DNA of 64,000 nucleotides, from NCBI RefSeq assembly GCF_032193805.1, contig NZ_JAVBIK010000001.1, positions 3,183,001 to 3,247,000 on the forward strand. Direction: 5' to 3'. The DNA comes from Rhodoferax potami. Lineage in GTDB: Bacteria; Pseudomonadota; Gammaproteobacteria; Burkholderiales; Burkholderiaceae_C. Shown in pieces: positions 17,461-28,085 of this stretch. Numbering within the stretch: position 1 is the stretch's first letter; each line of letters starts with the position of its first letter. The translations under genes were made by a program, and so were the position numbers. Under the pieces are notes generated by a model. That model worked only from the letters and a program-made list of their open reading frames with translations. It searched no databases and was not told where the DNA came from.

Positions 17461-17808
17461 ATGTTCTTTCCCGAGGGCCGCATTCGCGTGTTCCTGTATG
17501 GCCAAGCTGCCGATATGCGCCAGTCCTACGACGGCTTGTACGCTCTGGCACGCCAGGGGTTTGAAGTGGATGTGCTGGCCGGACACATGTTTGTTTTCAT
17601 CAACCGGCGGCAAACACAGATGAAGGTGCTGTACTTTGACCGCAGCGGCTGGTGCCTGTGGTGCAAGCGTTTGGAGAGCGGCAAGTTCTCCCGTAAAGGC
17701 GTTCAAGGCGGCAGTGGCGAGATCGACTGCACGGCGCTCAAACTGATGCTCGAAGGCATCGAAGTGCGCCGACGCCACAAACGCTACCAACACCCTGCGC
17801 GGAGGTGA
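17461..17808 (+). CDS. tnpB: IS66 family accessory protein TnpB (copy 1)
   Basis: A 115-residue TnpB (IS66 Orf2) protein, starting MFFPEGRIRVFLYGQAADMRQSYDGLYALARQG and containing FINRRQTQMKVLYFDRSGWCLW. It is intact and identical in sequence to the copy 2 protein. The start overlaps the remnant tnpA stop. TnpB is required with TnpA and TnpC for IS66 transposition. Confidence 0.92.
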   Translation: MFFPEGRIRVFLYGQAADMRQSYDGLYALARQGFEVDVLAGHMFVFINRRQTQMKVLYFDRSGWCLWCKRLESGKFSRKGVQGGSGEIDCTALKLMLEGIEVRRRHKRYQHPARR

Positions 17809-18832
17809 CGATGTGCCCATTTTCAATCCGGAGAAGCACTCTTTTGCTTTGTCCCTAAAGGCCGCAAGATAAGGCCCATGTCGATGCCCAATACCAGCAC
17901 TCCCACATTTACCGTCGAAACGGTCATGGGGCTGTCGCCGCAGAGCATCGCGCAGACACTGCAAGCACAGGCCGCCAGCATCAGCGCGCTGGAGCAGCAG
18001 CTCGAATGGTTCAAACGCCAACTCTTTGGCAAGAAGAGCGAGCGCTTTGCACCCTTGCCCGATGCGCAGCAAATGCACCTGGGGCAACTCCTGGGCGACC
18101 TCCCTGCCACTGATGCGCCCGAAGCCGACTCCGACTCCAACACCATCCCTGCACACCAGCGACGCAAACCCCGCAGCAACTTTGCCGACGAGGGCACGCC
18201 CGCATCGTTCTTTGACGAAACCAAGGTGCCCGTGCACACCATCGAGCTGGCCAACCCCGAGACCAAAGACCTCTCGCCCGATCAGTACGAGGTTGTCAGC
18301 CAGAAGGTCAGCCACCGCTTGGCACAGCGCCCCGGTGCCTATGTGGTGCTGAAGTATGTGCGCTCTGTCATCAAGCGCCACGACACGCAAACCCTGCACT
18401 GTGCGGGCGCGCCAACAGGCATCATTGAGGGCAGCCGCGCTGACGTGAGCTTGCTCGCAGGCGTTGTTGTTGACAAGTTTGCCTGGCACATTCCGCTGTA
18501 CCGGCAGCACCAGCGCCTGAGCCAAGCGGGCTTCAAACTCAGCCGGGCGTGGCTGACGCAACTGGCGCAAAAGACCATTTCCCTGCTGGAGCCGATTTAC
18601 GACACGCAGCTCGAGTCGATCCGCAACAGCCGGGTCAAGGCAATGGACGAGACCCCCATCAAGGCCGGGCGCAGTGGGCCCGGCAAGATGAAGGCGGCCT
18701 ACTTCTGGCCTGTGTACGGCGAACTCGATGAGGTGTGCTTTGCCTATTGTCACGCGCAGTATGAAAATGACACGAGAACGCGGTGAGGAATTGATACACC
18801 TCGACTAACGTGCCAAGCCATCCGAACCATGG

Positions 18833-20742
<1,910 letters not shown>

Positions 20743-21621
20743 AGGCGCCAAGCAAAGACAAAACAACCAATCACCCCACATAACGGTGTATCAAATCCAC
20801 GCCGCGTTTGCGTTCCACAGTTGTATCAAATCGAGACTGCGTTTGACACCTATTTCGAGTCGCGCCGCCACGAGCACGTACAGCAGGCATTGGGGCTGCC
20901 AGGGGCCACAGATGCCGTGTTGCTCACTGACGGCTATGAGGCCTATGCACGTTACGCTGCCAAGACCGGCATTACGCATGCCCAATGCTGGGCGCACTGC
21001 AGGCGTGGCTTCTTTGAAGCTCTAGGGGCCGAGCCACAGGCCGCTGGCCAGGCGCTGCAGCAAATTGGCGAGATTTACGCCCAGGAAGAAGCCATTCGTG
21101 AACGTGACCTCTACGGGGATGCCAAACGAGAGCACCGTCTAAGCCACAGCAAACCGCTGGTGCAGAACTTCTTTGAATGGGTGGATTTGCAGTTCGAGCG
21201 GCAAGGCTTCCTGCCCAGCAATCCGTTGACCAAGGCATTGGCCTATGCACGCGAGCGCCGCGCGCAACTGCAGGTGTTTCTGGGCGATGCGGATGTGGCC
21301 ATGGATACGAACCATCTGGAACGCGCCTTGCGCGCGATACCAATGGGCAGGCGCAATTGGTTATTCTGCTGGACGGAGGTGGGCGCCAAGCGCGCGGGCA
21401 TCATGCAGAGCCTGATCGTGACATGCCGTTTACATGACATTGACCCCTACACCTACCTGGTTGATGTCTTGCAACGCGTAGGCCACCACCCCGCCTCCAG
21501 AGTTTCAGAACTGACGCCTCGTCAATGGAAGCAGCACTTCGCCGAGAATCCATTGCGTTCACCATTACACGGTTTGGTAACGTAGGCAATAACGCCGGAC
21601 AGTGACCGGTTACGTTGGTTC

Positions 21622-21897
21622 GTGCTGCGGTCAATGAAATTCAATGATCCCTTTGCACAGGGACCGCGCTTATCAGCATCTCGTTTGTAAGTTATGCCCT
21701 CGGTCAGCGTCATCATCACGGCTCGCTCTTTCAACACCGGTGTTTCACGGAGCACCCAGTCGACAAAATCGGACTCCCTCGGTGTCTATCCACAAGCAGC
21801 AGATGCGAGATACTCCGCGGCCCTTCTAGGCCAGGCGGGAGTAGGTCAGATCGGCCTGTGCTCTTTACTAGCAGCTGAAGTCTCTCCCTTACTCTTG
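21622..21897. other. Short non-coding stretch between IS66 copy 1 and the arfB 3' remnant
   Basis: This 276-bp stretch, with 15790-15834, is the original DNA between wbuC and arfB. If IS66 copy 1 is removed, a minus-strand frame of 83 codons opens from an ATG at 21753-21755 across the insertion point to a stop at 15725-15727, overlapping the wbuC 3' end. I recognise no family in it and regard it as probably non-coding or a decayed remnant. No tRNA or attachment site was seen. Confidence 0.4.
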
Positions 21898-22048
21898 TTA
21901 TTCCAGTCGATTCCCTCGCGACTGCTTTAACCTGCTGTGTATCGACTTCGATTCCAACCGCCGTTCGCGTGAGGCGTAAGTTGGCTTGGTTGCTTTGCGT
22001 TGCAATGGTTCAATCGCTGCGTAACCGGTCACTGTCCGGCGTTATTGC

Positions 22049-23650
22049 CTACGTTACCAAACCGTGTAATGGTGAACGCAATGGATTCTCGGCGAAGTGC
22101 TGCTTCCATTGACGAGGCGTCAGTTCTGAAACTCTGGAGGCGGGGTGGTGGCCTACGCGTTGCAAGACATCAACCAGGTAGGTGTAGGGGTCAATGTCAT
22201 GTAAACGGCATGTCACGATCAGGCTCTGCATGATGCCCGCGCGCTTGGCGCCCACCTCCGTCCAGCAGAATAACCAATTGCGCCTGCCCATTGGTATCGC
22301 GCGCAAGGCGCGTTCCAGATGGTTCGTATCCATGGCCACATCCGCATCGCCCAGAAACACCTGCAGTTGCGCGCGGCGCTCGCGTGCATAGGCCAATGCC
22401 TTGGTCAACGGATTGCTGGGCAGGAAGCCTTGCCGCTCGAACTGCAAATCCACCCATTCAAAGAAGTTCTGCACCAGCGGTTTGCTGTGGCTTAGACGGT
22501 GCTCTCGTTTGGCATCCCCGTAGAGGTCACGTTCACGAATGGCTTCTTCCTGGGCGTAAATCTCGCCAATTTGCTGCAGCGCCTGGCCAGCGGCCTGTGG
22601 CTCGGCCCCTAGAGCTTCAAAGAAGCCACGCCTGCAGTGCGCCCAGCATTGGGCATGCGTAATGCCGGTCTTGGCAGCGTAACGTGCATAGGCCTCATAG
22701 CCGTCAGTGAGCAACACGGCATCTGTGGCCCCTGGCAGCCCCAATGCCTGCTGTACGTGCTCGTGGCGGCGCGACTCGAAATAGGCAAAGCACACCTCAT
22801 CGAGTTCGCCGTACACAGGCCAGAAGTAGGCCGCCTTCATCTTGCCGGGCCCACTGCGCCCGGCCTTGATGGGGGTCTCGTCCATTGCCTTGACCCGGCT
22901 GTTGCGGATCGACTCGAGCTGCGTGTCGTAAATCGGCTCCAGCAGGGAAATGGTCTTTTGCGCCAGTTGCGTCAGCCACGCCCGGCTGAGTTTGAAGCCC
23001 GCTTGGCTCAGGCGCTGGTGCTGCCGGTACAGCGGAATGTGCCAGGCAAACTTGTCAACAACAACGCCTGCGAGCAAGCTCACGTCAGCGCGGCTGCCCT
23101 CAATGATGCCTGTTGGCGCGCCCGCACAGTGCAGGGTTTGCGTGTCGTGGCGCTTGATGACAGAGCGCACATACTTCAGCACCACATAGGCACCGGGGCG
23201 CTGTGCCAAGCGGTGGCTGACCTTCTGGCTGACAACCTCGTACTGATCGGGCGAGAGGTCTTTGGTCTCGGGGTTGGCCAGCTCGATGGTGTGCACGGGC
23301 ACCTTGGTTTCGTCAAAGAACGATGCGGGCGTGCCCTCGTCGGCAAAGTTGCTGCGGGGTTTGCGTCGCTGGTGTGCAGGGATGGTGTTGGAGTCGGAGT
23401 CGGCTTCGGGCGCATCAGTGGCAGGGAGGTCGCCCAGGAGTTGCCCCAGGTGCATTTGCTGCGCATCGGGCAAGGGTGCAAAGCGCTCGCTCTTCTTGCC
23501 AAAGAGTTGGCGTTTGAACCATTCGAGCTGCTGCTCCAGCGCGCTGATGCTGGCGGCCTGTGCTTGCAGTGTCTGCGCGATGCTCTGCGGCGACAGCCCC
23601 ATGACCGTTTCGACGGTAAATGTGGGAGTGCTGGTATTGGGCATCGACAT
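22049..23650 (-). CDS. tnpC: IS66 transposase TnpC
   Basis: A 533-residue IS66 transposase. It has an N-terminal leucine-rich coil (LQAQAASISALEQQLEWFKRQLFGKKSERF), a central domain and DDE region with VKAMDETPIKAG, TDGYEAYARYAA and the late NHLERALRAIPMGRRNWLFC, and an IS66 C-terminal segment. Catalyses cut-and-paste or copy-out of the element. Intact. Confidence 0.95.
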   Translation of the reverse strand: MSMPNTSTPTFTVETVMGLSPQSIAQTLQAQAASISALEQQLEWFKRQLFGKKSERFAPLPDAQQMHLGQLLGDLPATDAPEADSDSNTIPAHQRRKPRSNFADEGTPASFFDETKVPVHTIELANPETKDLSPDQYEVVSQKVSHRLAQRPGAYVVLKYVRSVIKRHDTQTLHCAGAPTGIIEGSRADVSLLAGVVVDKFAWHIPLYRQHQRLSQAGFKLSRAWLTQLAQKTISLLEPIYDTQLESIRNSRVKAMDETPIKAGRSGPGKMKAAYFWPVYGELDEVCFAYFESRRHEHVQQALGLPGATDAVLLTDGYEAYARYAAKTGITHAQCWAHCRRGFFEALGAEPQAAGQALQQIGEIYAQEEAIRERDLYGDAKREHRLSHSKPLVQNFFEWVDLQFERQGFLPSNPLTKALAYARERRAQLQVFLGDADVAMDTNHLERALRAIPMGRRNWLFCWTEVGAKRAGIMQSLIVTCRLHDIDPYTYLVDVLQRVGHHPASRVSELTPRQWKQHFAENPLRSPLHGLVT

Positions 23651-23719
23651 GGGCCTTATCTTGCGGCCTTTAGGGACAAAGCAAAAGAGTGCTTCTCCGG
23701 ATTGAAAATGGGCACATCG

Positions 23720-24067
23720 TCACCTCCGCGCAGGGTGTTGGTAGCGTTTGTGGCGTCGGCGCACTTCGATGCCTTCGAGCATCAGTTTGAGCGCCGTGCA
23801 GTCGATCTCGCCACTGCCGCCTTGAACGCCTTTACGGGAGAACTTGCCGCTCTCCAAACGCTTGCACCACAGGCACCAGCCGCTGCGGTCAAAGTACAGC
23901 ACCTTCATCTGTGTTTGCCGCCGGTTGATGAAAACAAACATGTGTCCGGCCAGCACATCCACTTCAAACCCCTGGCGTGCCAGAGCGTACAAGCCGTCGT
24001 AGGACTGGCGCATATCGGCAGCTTGGCCATACAGGAACACGCGAATGCGGCCCTCGGGAAAGAACAT
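23720..24067 (-). CDS. tnpB: IS66 accessory protein TnpB (copy 2)
   Basis: A 115-residue TnpB identical to that of copy 1 (MFFPEGRIRVFLYGQ...). The start overlaps the tnpA stop (TAATG), suggesting termination-reinitiation coupling. Required accessory protein of IS66 transposition. Confidence 0.94.
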   Translation of the reverse strand: MFFPEGRIRVFLYGQAADMRQSYDGLYALARQGFEVDVLAGHMFVFINRRQTQMKVLYFDRSGWCLWCKRLESGKFSRKGVQGGSGEIDCTALKLMLEGIEVRRRHKRYQHPARR

Positions 24068-24405
24068 TACCGGCGTACCAGATGCAAACTCATGCCCGAG
24101 CCGAGTTCGATGCGTAACTCCATGGCTCCATTGCCGCTGCCGTGCACTCCAGCAAGGTCGCCCAGATCAACGAACGCCGCCTTCGGCACGGTGGTGGGGG
24201 CTACCTTGTTCGTTCGCAGCGGGGACGCGATTCCCCTCTGTTTATTCCTAAGCGTGCGTCGGCGAGCAAGGCTGCTGCGACTGATGCCTTCGCGGCTGCA
24301 AAATTCATCTATCGTCAATCCAGCGCGGTCAAAACGATCCAGTACCTCAGCCCAAGTCTGTTCACTCAACACTGCACGCCTGAGCACGCTCTGCGTCTCT
24401 TCCAT
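24067..24405 (-). CDS. tnpA: IS66 accessory protein TnpA (copy 2)
   Basis: A 112-residue IS66 TnpA with a helix-turn-helix-like segment, LTIDEFCSREGISRSSLARRR, and a C-terminal IELGSGMSLHLVRR. First gene of the three-gene element; intact, unlike the copy 1 version. Confidence 0.93.
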   Translation of the reverse strand: MEETQSVLRRAVLSEQTWAEVLDRFDRAGLTIDEFCSREGISRSSLARRRTLRNKQRGIASPLRTNKVAPTTVPKAAFVDLGDLAGVHGSGNGAMELRIELGSGMSLHLVRR

Positions 24406-24844
24406 ATCCGACCCCGTCCTGTTTGTTGATCAGGGCGCATTCTTTGGTACCTGCAATCAGTTCGCAAGAACGCCGGACAGTGACCGGTTACATCGCTGCT
24501 GCATCGATGATCCCGCGCAAGCGGGCATACGCATCCAGCCGGTTGAGTTCACGGGTCCTGTGTTGCTGTGCTTTGAGGACCAATACGCCGTCACGGCTGA
24601 TACGGTTATCGGGGCTCGCCAACAGCCGTTCTTTGATAGCTTCAGGCAGAGACGATGCATAAATATCAAATCGCAAATGAATAGCGCTGGATACCTTATT
24701 GACATTTTGTCCGCCGGCACCTTGAGCACGGATAGAGATCAACTGTGCTTCTGCGGCAATGTTATCGAAAAGAAATGCCACGAAGTGTGCGTGTGAAGGT
24801 TAGACTGCCTCCAACCATACCACTCTCGTACAAGGACTCTCCCC

Positions 24845-24997
24845 ATGGCCAAAGGTCAACAGAAATCAAACAAAGAGTCTAAAAAACCCAAAAAAGACAA
24901 CGCAGCTACCAAACCCTTGTCGGGGGGAGGGGAGCCTGTGCGCCCAATGGTAACGACTGCAGTGATGCCGCGCGGCAAATTGAAAAACAAGGCCTGA
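24845..24997 (+). CDS. Small lysine-rich protein, 50 residues
   Basis: A short frame starting MAKGQQKSNKESKKPKKDN and ending VMPRGKLKNKA. It is preceded by a good ribosome-binding site (AAGGA about 9 bases before the ATG) and lies divergent to arfB. The N-terminal half is rich in Lys, Asn and Ser and looks disordered. I recall similar very small basic proteins annotated in Comamonadaceae but cannot assign a function. Codon use and the RBS make it plausible as a real gene. Confidence 0.55.
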   Translation: MAKGQQKSNKESKKPKKDNAATKPLSGGGEPVRPMVTTAVMPRGKLKNKA

Positions 24998-25018
24998 TAT
25001 TCAAGCCTTGGTGGGGTG

Positions 25019-25936
25019 CTAAAGCAGCGCCTGGGTTTCTGCGTAGGTTGGAGGTTGGCAACCTGCCCGGGCGCAATTGATAGCTGCGGCCTGCATGGCC
25101 TCAACCAAGGTCTGCTGCACTCTATGTTGTCCGTTTGCGTTAAGGACCCAATCCCCGAGGCAGTTACCCCAGAACGTGTCTCCGGCGCCCACCGTATCGA
25201 CCACCCGGGTCAACGGCACATCTGCCTCAGAACATGCGCCATCGACTTCTAGCCAAGCACCGTCGCCGCCGAAAGTGAGAGCGATTCGGCTTGCACCGTG
25301 GTCTCGGAACATGGCGGCAATATCTCTGCCTTTGCCACGGCTTGGCGCTTGAACACCCAGCAACTCCAAATCCTCATCGCTGGCCTTGATCCAGTCAGCC
25401 AACTTGGCCACTTCCCTGACCGCCTCAACGTAGGCGCCCAAATCGGCTGCAAGCTTGGGGCGTAGGTTCACATCCACGCTGATAGTCCAACCCTCGTCTT
25501 TAGCACTCTGCAAGATCGACATGACCTTGGTGTGCTCCGGGGGCACCAGCAGCAATGACCCGGTATGTAGCACCCCTGGTGGATGGGCTTTAAGCATGGT
25601 CAGCACGCTGTCGGCTGTGTAATCCCGGTCCGCGATACCTTCGCGGTAAAAGCCGTAACTGGGTTGCCCATCTGTGATCTGCACCACCGCCAAAGAGGTG
25701 GGCAAGCGGCTCTCGCCAGCCAGAACCCGTACACCGTCTTTCAGCAATTGCTGGCCCAGTTGCTCTCCGAAGCGGTCGGTAGAGAGCGGGTTTACATAGC
25801 CCACAGGTGCTCCGCGCAACGCCGCTGCGCGAGCCATGTTGTAGGGGCTGCCTCCCATGAATGGGCGCAGTGTTCCATCGGGCTGCGAGAGGCAGTCCAT
25901 CAGCGCTTCGCCGAGTACCCAAATAGATGTGGTCAT
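25019..25936 (-). CDS. PfkB-family carbohydrate kinase (probable fructokinase)
   Basis: A 305-residue ribokinase/PfkB-type kinase. The N-terminal WVLGEALMDCL and FMGGSPYNMARAAALRG (about residues 26-42) form the first signature, and VVDTVGAGDTFWGN (about residues 245-258) is the second, with the catalytic Asp. It would phosphorylate the sugar imported by the adjacent ABC transporter. It overlaps the permease gene by 4 bp and is last in the minus-strand operon (binding protein, permease, kinase), the order of the rhizobial fructose frcBC...K genes. Fructose is the likeliest substrate but is not proven. Confidence 0.8.
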   Translation of the reverse strand: MTTSIWVLGEALMDCLSQPDGTLRPFMGGSPYNMARAAALRGAPVGYVNPLSTDRFGEQLGQQLLKDGVRVLAGESRLPTSLAVVQITDGQPSYGFYREGIADRDYTADSVLTMLKAHPPGVLHTGSLLLVPPEHTKVMSILQSAKDEGWTISVDVNLRPKLAADLGAYVEAVREVAKLADWIKASDEDLELLGVQAPSRGKGRDIAAMFRDHGASRIALTFGGDGAWLEVDGACSEADVPLTRVVDTVGAGDTFWGNCLGDWVLNANGQHRVQQTLVEAMQAAAINCARAGCQPPTYAETQALL

Positions 25937-26877
25937 TTTTTCAAGAGTCGTTGACGACGGATCACATCAATCCAAACAGCCAAAATAACCACCGCGCCGA
26001 TGGCCATCATCTGCTTGAACTGCGAAATTTCCATCAGGTTCATGCCATTGCGGATCATGGTGATCAGTACGGCACCCAAAAGGCTGCCCCAAATACTTCC
26101 ACGTCCGCCAAAAAGTGAGGTGCCGCCCAAGATGACAGCCGCAATGGCATCCAACTCAAACATTTGGGCCATCTTGCCGCTGGAGGAGTCCATGCGTGCC
26201 ATCAGTACCAATGCGCCCAGAGCGCAGCTTAAACCCGACACTACATACACGCCTAACTTGTACCAGCGGATGTTGATACCCACTTGACGTGCACCCATTT
26301 CATTGGAGCCCATCGCATACACATAGCGGCCTAGTTTGGTGCTCGACAAAATGAAAGCCATGACGACAAAGAAGACACCGGTGATCCAAATGGGCATCGG
26401 AACGCCGAGAAACTGGCCGTAGCCGATAAAGGGCAGGGGGTCAGGCATGCCGGAGTTGTCAAAGCCACCAGTGGATTCGAAAGCAAGACCCCGCCACAGA
26501 GTCAAGCCACCCAAAGTCACAATGAAAGAAGGGATGCCCACAAAAGCAACCAGGTAGCCGTTGAACAGTCCAACAGCTGCACCGATGGCAAAAGCGGCTG
26601 CGATACAGAGGTAGGGGTCAACGCCCAATTTGACCATCATGTGGCCGGCAACAGCACCTGCTAGCGCAGTCAATGCACCCACTGCCAAGTCGACACCGCC
26701 AGTCAAAATCACAAATGTTTGGCCGCCCGCCAGCAGGGCAATTACAGAGGCCTGCACCAGAATGTTGGACAAATTGCCAGTGGTCAGAAAGTAGGGTGAT
26801 GCTGCACTCAGCAAGGCCCCCAAAACCAAAACGGCCACTAAGGCTCCATACCATTCTTGGCGGGTGATGGACTTCAT
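25933..26877 (-). CDS. Sugar ABC transporter permease (RbsC/FrcC family)
   Basis: A 314-residue multi-pass inner-membrane permease of the carbohydrate uptake class 2 type. About eight to ten hydrophobic segments are visible, with LTGGVDLAVGALTALAGAV, FIVTLGGLTLWRGLAF, and the coupling-loop region LDAIAAVILGGTSLFGGRGSIWG near residue 240 that contacts the ATPase. Coupled to the kinase gene by a 4-bp overlap. Its ATPase partner is the divergent gene at 28086. Confidence 0.88.
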   Translation of the reverse strand: MKSITRQEWYGALVAVLVLGALLSAASPYFLTTGNLSNILVQASVIALLAGGQTFVILTGGVDLAVGALTALAGAVAGHMMVKLGVDPYLCIAAAFAIGAAVGLFNGYLVAFVGIPSFIVTLGGLTLWRGLAFESTGGFDNSGMPDPLPFIGYGQFLGVPMPIWITGVFFVVMAFILSSTKLGRYVYAMGSNEMGARQVGINIRWYKLGVYVVSGLSCALGALVLMARMDSSSGKMAQMFELDAIAAVILGGTSLFGGRGSIWGSLLGAVLITMIRNGMNLMEISQFKQMMAIGAVVILAVWIDVIRRQRLLKK

Positions 26878-26895
26878 GAAATCAATTCCTCAAAT

Positions 26896-26927
26896 AAAAA
26901 AATGACGACCGCTCTGCAGCGGTCGTC
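26896..26927 (-). terminator. Hairpin with T-run between binding-protein and permease genes
   Basis: Read on the minus strand, a 10-bp perfect stem (GACGACCGCT/AGCGGTCGTC) with a 4-base loop is followed by ATTTTTTTA. It lies between the binding-protein stop and the permease start. It probably causes partial termination or mRNA 3'-end protection, keeping binding-protein expression above that of the permease and kinase. Confidence 0.75.
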
Positions 26928-26963
26928 CGGGCCCAGTGGTTACCCCCTGGGCGGTGCAAAAAA

Positions 26964-27920
26964 TTACTTCACTTTCATGAACTGCGCGACGCCAGAGTCT
27001 TTGGCGAACTGGTCCACGTTGGAAGGCAGCACCAGGAATGAGCCGGTATCGATGCGGGCGTCTACCTTTTTGCCTTCAGCTGCAGCGATAGCGGTTTCCA
27101 CGCCGACCTGACCGATCTTGGCCAACATTTGCGCAGCGTTGGCAGACTGCCAGCCTTGCTTCATCATGTCCAGACCGCCGGGGGAGCCGTCAAAACCTGC
27201 GATCTTGACGTCGCCGGCCTTCTTGCCTGCAGCCATCAGGGCTGCTTTGGCACCGAGCGCGCCGCCGTCCCAAGCACAGGCAATCACCTTGACGCCGGGG
27301 TTGGCGCGCATCGCAGTTTCAACGCCGTTTTGCGCCATAGTTTGATCCCATGTTGTGGAGACCTCTACCACTTTGACGTTCTTCCGCTTGGCATTCAGGC
27401 CGTCGAGAAAGCCCTTTTTGCGCTCTTGACCTGTCGATTGACCCAAATCGCCTGTGATGTAGATCACGGTGTCGCCGTCTTTGACCTGCTCTGCAGTCCA
27501 GTCACCTTGCACCATCGCGGCCTTGATGTTGTCGGTCGCCACATAGGAAGTGATTTTGGCGCCGGAGATGCCAGTGTCTACCGCCACCACTTTGATGCCG
27601 GCCGCCAGTGCTTTATTAATGGCCGGTGCAATGCCTGCGCTGTCCACCGGAGCAATCGCAATCGCATTCACTTTGCGGGTGATCATGTCCTCAACAATGG
27701 CCAACTGCTTGGAGAGCTCGCCTTTTTCTGCTGCCAATTCAATGAATTTCACGCCGGCCTTTTGACCAGCTTTCTTAGCGCCACCGTTGATCAAGGTCCA
27801 ACCTTCGTTGGTATTGCCATTGGTGATGTAGGCAATAGTGGTTTCTGCGGCAGCGGCAGACATCAGGCCGGCGGTGGCCATCGCGATGGCCAAGCGGCCC
27901 AGCATGCGTTTGGTGATCAT
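26964..27920 (-). CDS. Periplasmic sugar-binding protein (RbsB/FrcB family)
   Basis: A 318-residue type I periplasmic binding protein with an N-terminal signal peptide (KRMLGRLAIAMATAGLMSAAAA, cleaved near residue 26). Landmarks are the start of the mature domain, TTIAYITNGNTNEGWTLINGG, the segment VVAVDTGISGAKITSYVATDN, and VKIAGFDGSPGGLDMM. First gene of the minus-strand operon, facing the ATPase gene across a 165-bp divergent control region. Confidence 0.88.
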   Translation of the reverse strand: MITKRMLGRLAIAMATAGLMSAAAAETTIAYITNGNTNEGWTLINGGAKKAGQKAGVKFIELAAEKGELSKQLAIVEDMITRKVNAIAIAPVDSAGIAPAINKALAAGIKVVAVDTGISGAKITSYVATDNIKAAMVQGDWTAEQVKDGDTVIYITGDLGQSTGQERKKGFLDGLNAKRKNVKVVEVSTTWDQTMAQNGVETAMRANPGVKVIACAWDGGALGAKAALMAAGKKAGDVKIAGFDGSPGGLDMMKQGWQSANAAQMLAKIGQVGVETAIAAAEGKKVDARIDTGSFLVLPSNVDQFAKDSGVAQFMKVK

Positions 27921-28085
27921 TCGTTATCTCCGTTGTGGTTTGAATTAGCAGCTGTGGTGGATTCCATGGCTTGCTGGAGCCAAATTACAGCAGAGTTTTA
28001 TTTAATTAAATCTAGTAGTTTTACTAATATGATTCCGTGTCGGGTTCTGGCATGCTTGCACCCAATTTCCTGAAACAAGTCCACC
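27921..28085. promoter_or_regulatory. Divergent control region of the sugar transport cluster
   Basis: A 165-bp AT-rich region between the divergent binding-protein and ATPase genes. Two dyads stand side by side: ATTTAATTAAAT (28000-28011) and TAGTA-GTTT-TACTA (28013-28026). They are plausible operators or promoter elements for a sugar-responsive repressor. No regulator gene is adjacent in the window. Exact promoters could not be placed with confidence. Confidence 0.5.

Larger units (their letters stand above)
15929..17461 (+). pseudogene. tnpA: IS66 tnpA, split by the IS3-family insertion
   Basis: The first 212 bases (15929-16140, MEETQSVLRRAVLSEQ...) match the intact tnpA of copy 2 at 24067-24405. 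The frame is then interrupted by the 1190-bp IS3 element and resumes at 17335 to the stop overlapping the tnpB start (TAATG). The 4-bp target duplication CCAC lies on both sides. TnpA is the small accessory protein of IS66 elements, with a helix-turn-helix-like segment (TIDEFCSREGISRSSLARR). Confidence 0.9.
22021..24491 (-). mobile_element. IS66-family element, copy 2 (intact, 2471 bp)
   Basis: Bounded by the same 23-bp inverted repeats as copy 1 and by an 8-bp target duplication ATCGCTGC (22013-22020 and 24492-24499). tnpA, tnpB and tnpC are all intact on the minus strand. Inverted relative to copy 1, with 407 bp between the two. Each copy has its own distinct target duplication, showing two separate insertion events. 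Confidence 0.96.
21898..24781 (-). pseudogene. arfB: arfB (peptidyl-tRNA hydrolase/ribosome rescue factor) disrupted by IS66 copy 2
   Basis: The 5' part (24781 down to 24492) encodes [25 protein letters not shown]..., with the GGQ hydrolysis motif in [10 protein letters not shown]. The 3' part (22012 down to 21898) encodes the basic tail KATKPTYASRERRLESKS.... Counting the 8-bp duplication once, the two pieces sum to 405 bp, giving an uninterrupted 134-residue ArfB. As it stands, translation stops one codon into the insertion after 97 residues. The lost tail is the part that, in E. coli ArfB/YaeJ, enters the empty mRNA channel, so rescue activity is probably abolished. Confidence 0.92.

Noticed and set aside
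21614..21755. Possible 83-codon gene reconstructed across IS66 copy 1, antisense to the wbuC end
   Set aside because: Frame is open when the element is removed, but there is no family match and it overlaps wbuC; evidence too weak for a CDS call.
22637..24796. 719-codon open frame on the + strand
   Set aside because: It is the antisense of IS66 tnpC/tnpB/tnpA and the arfB 5' part; the minus-strand genes explain the region fully. The same shadow appears over copy 1 on the minus strand.
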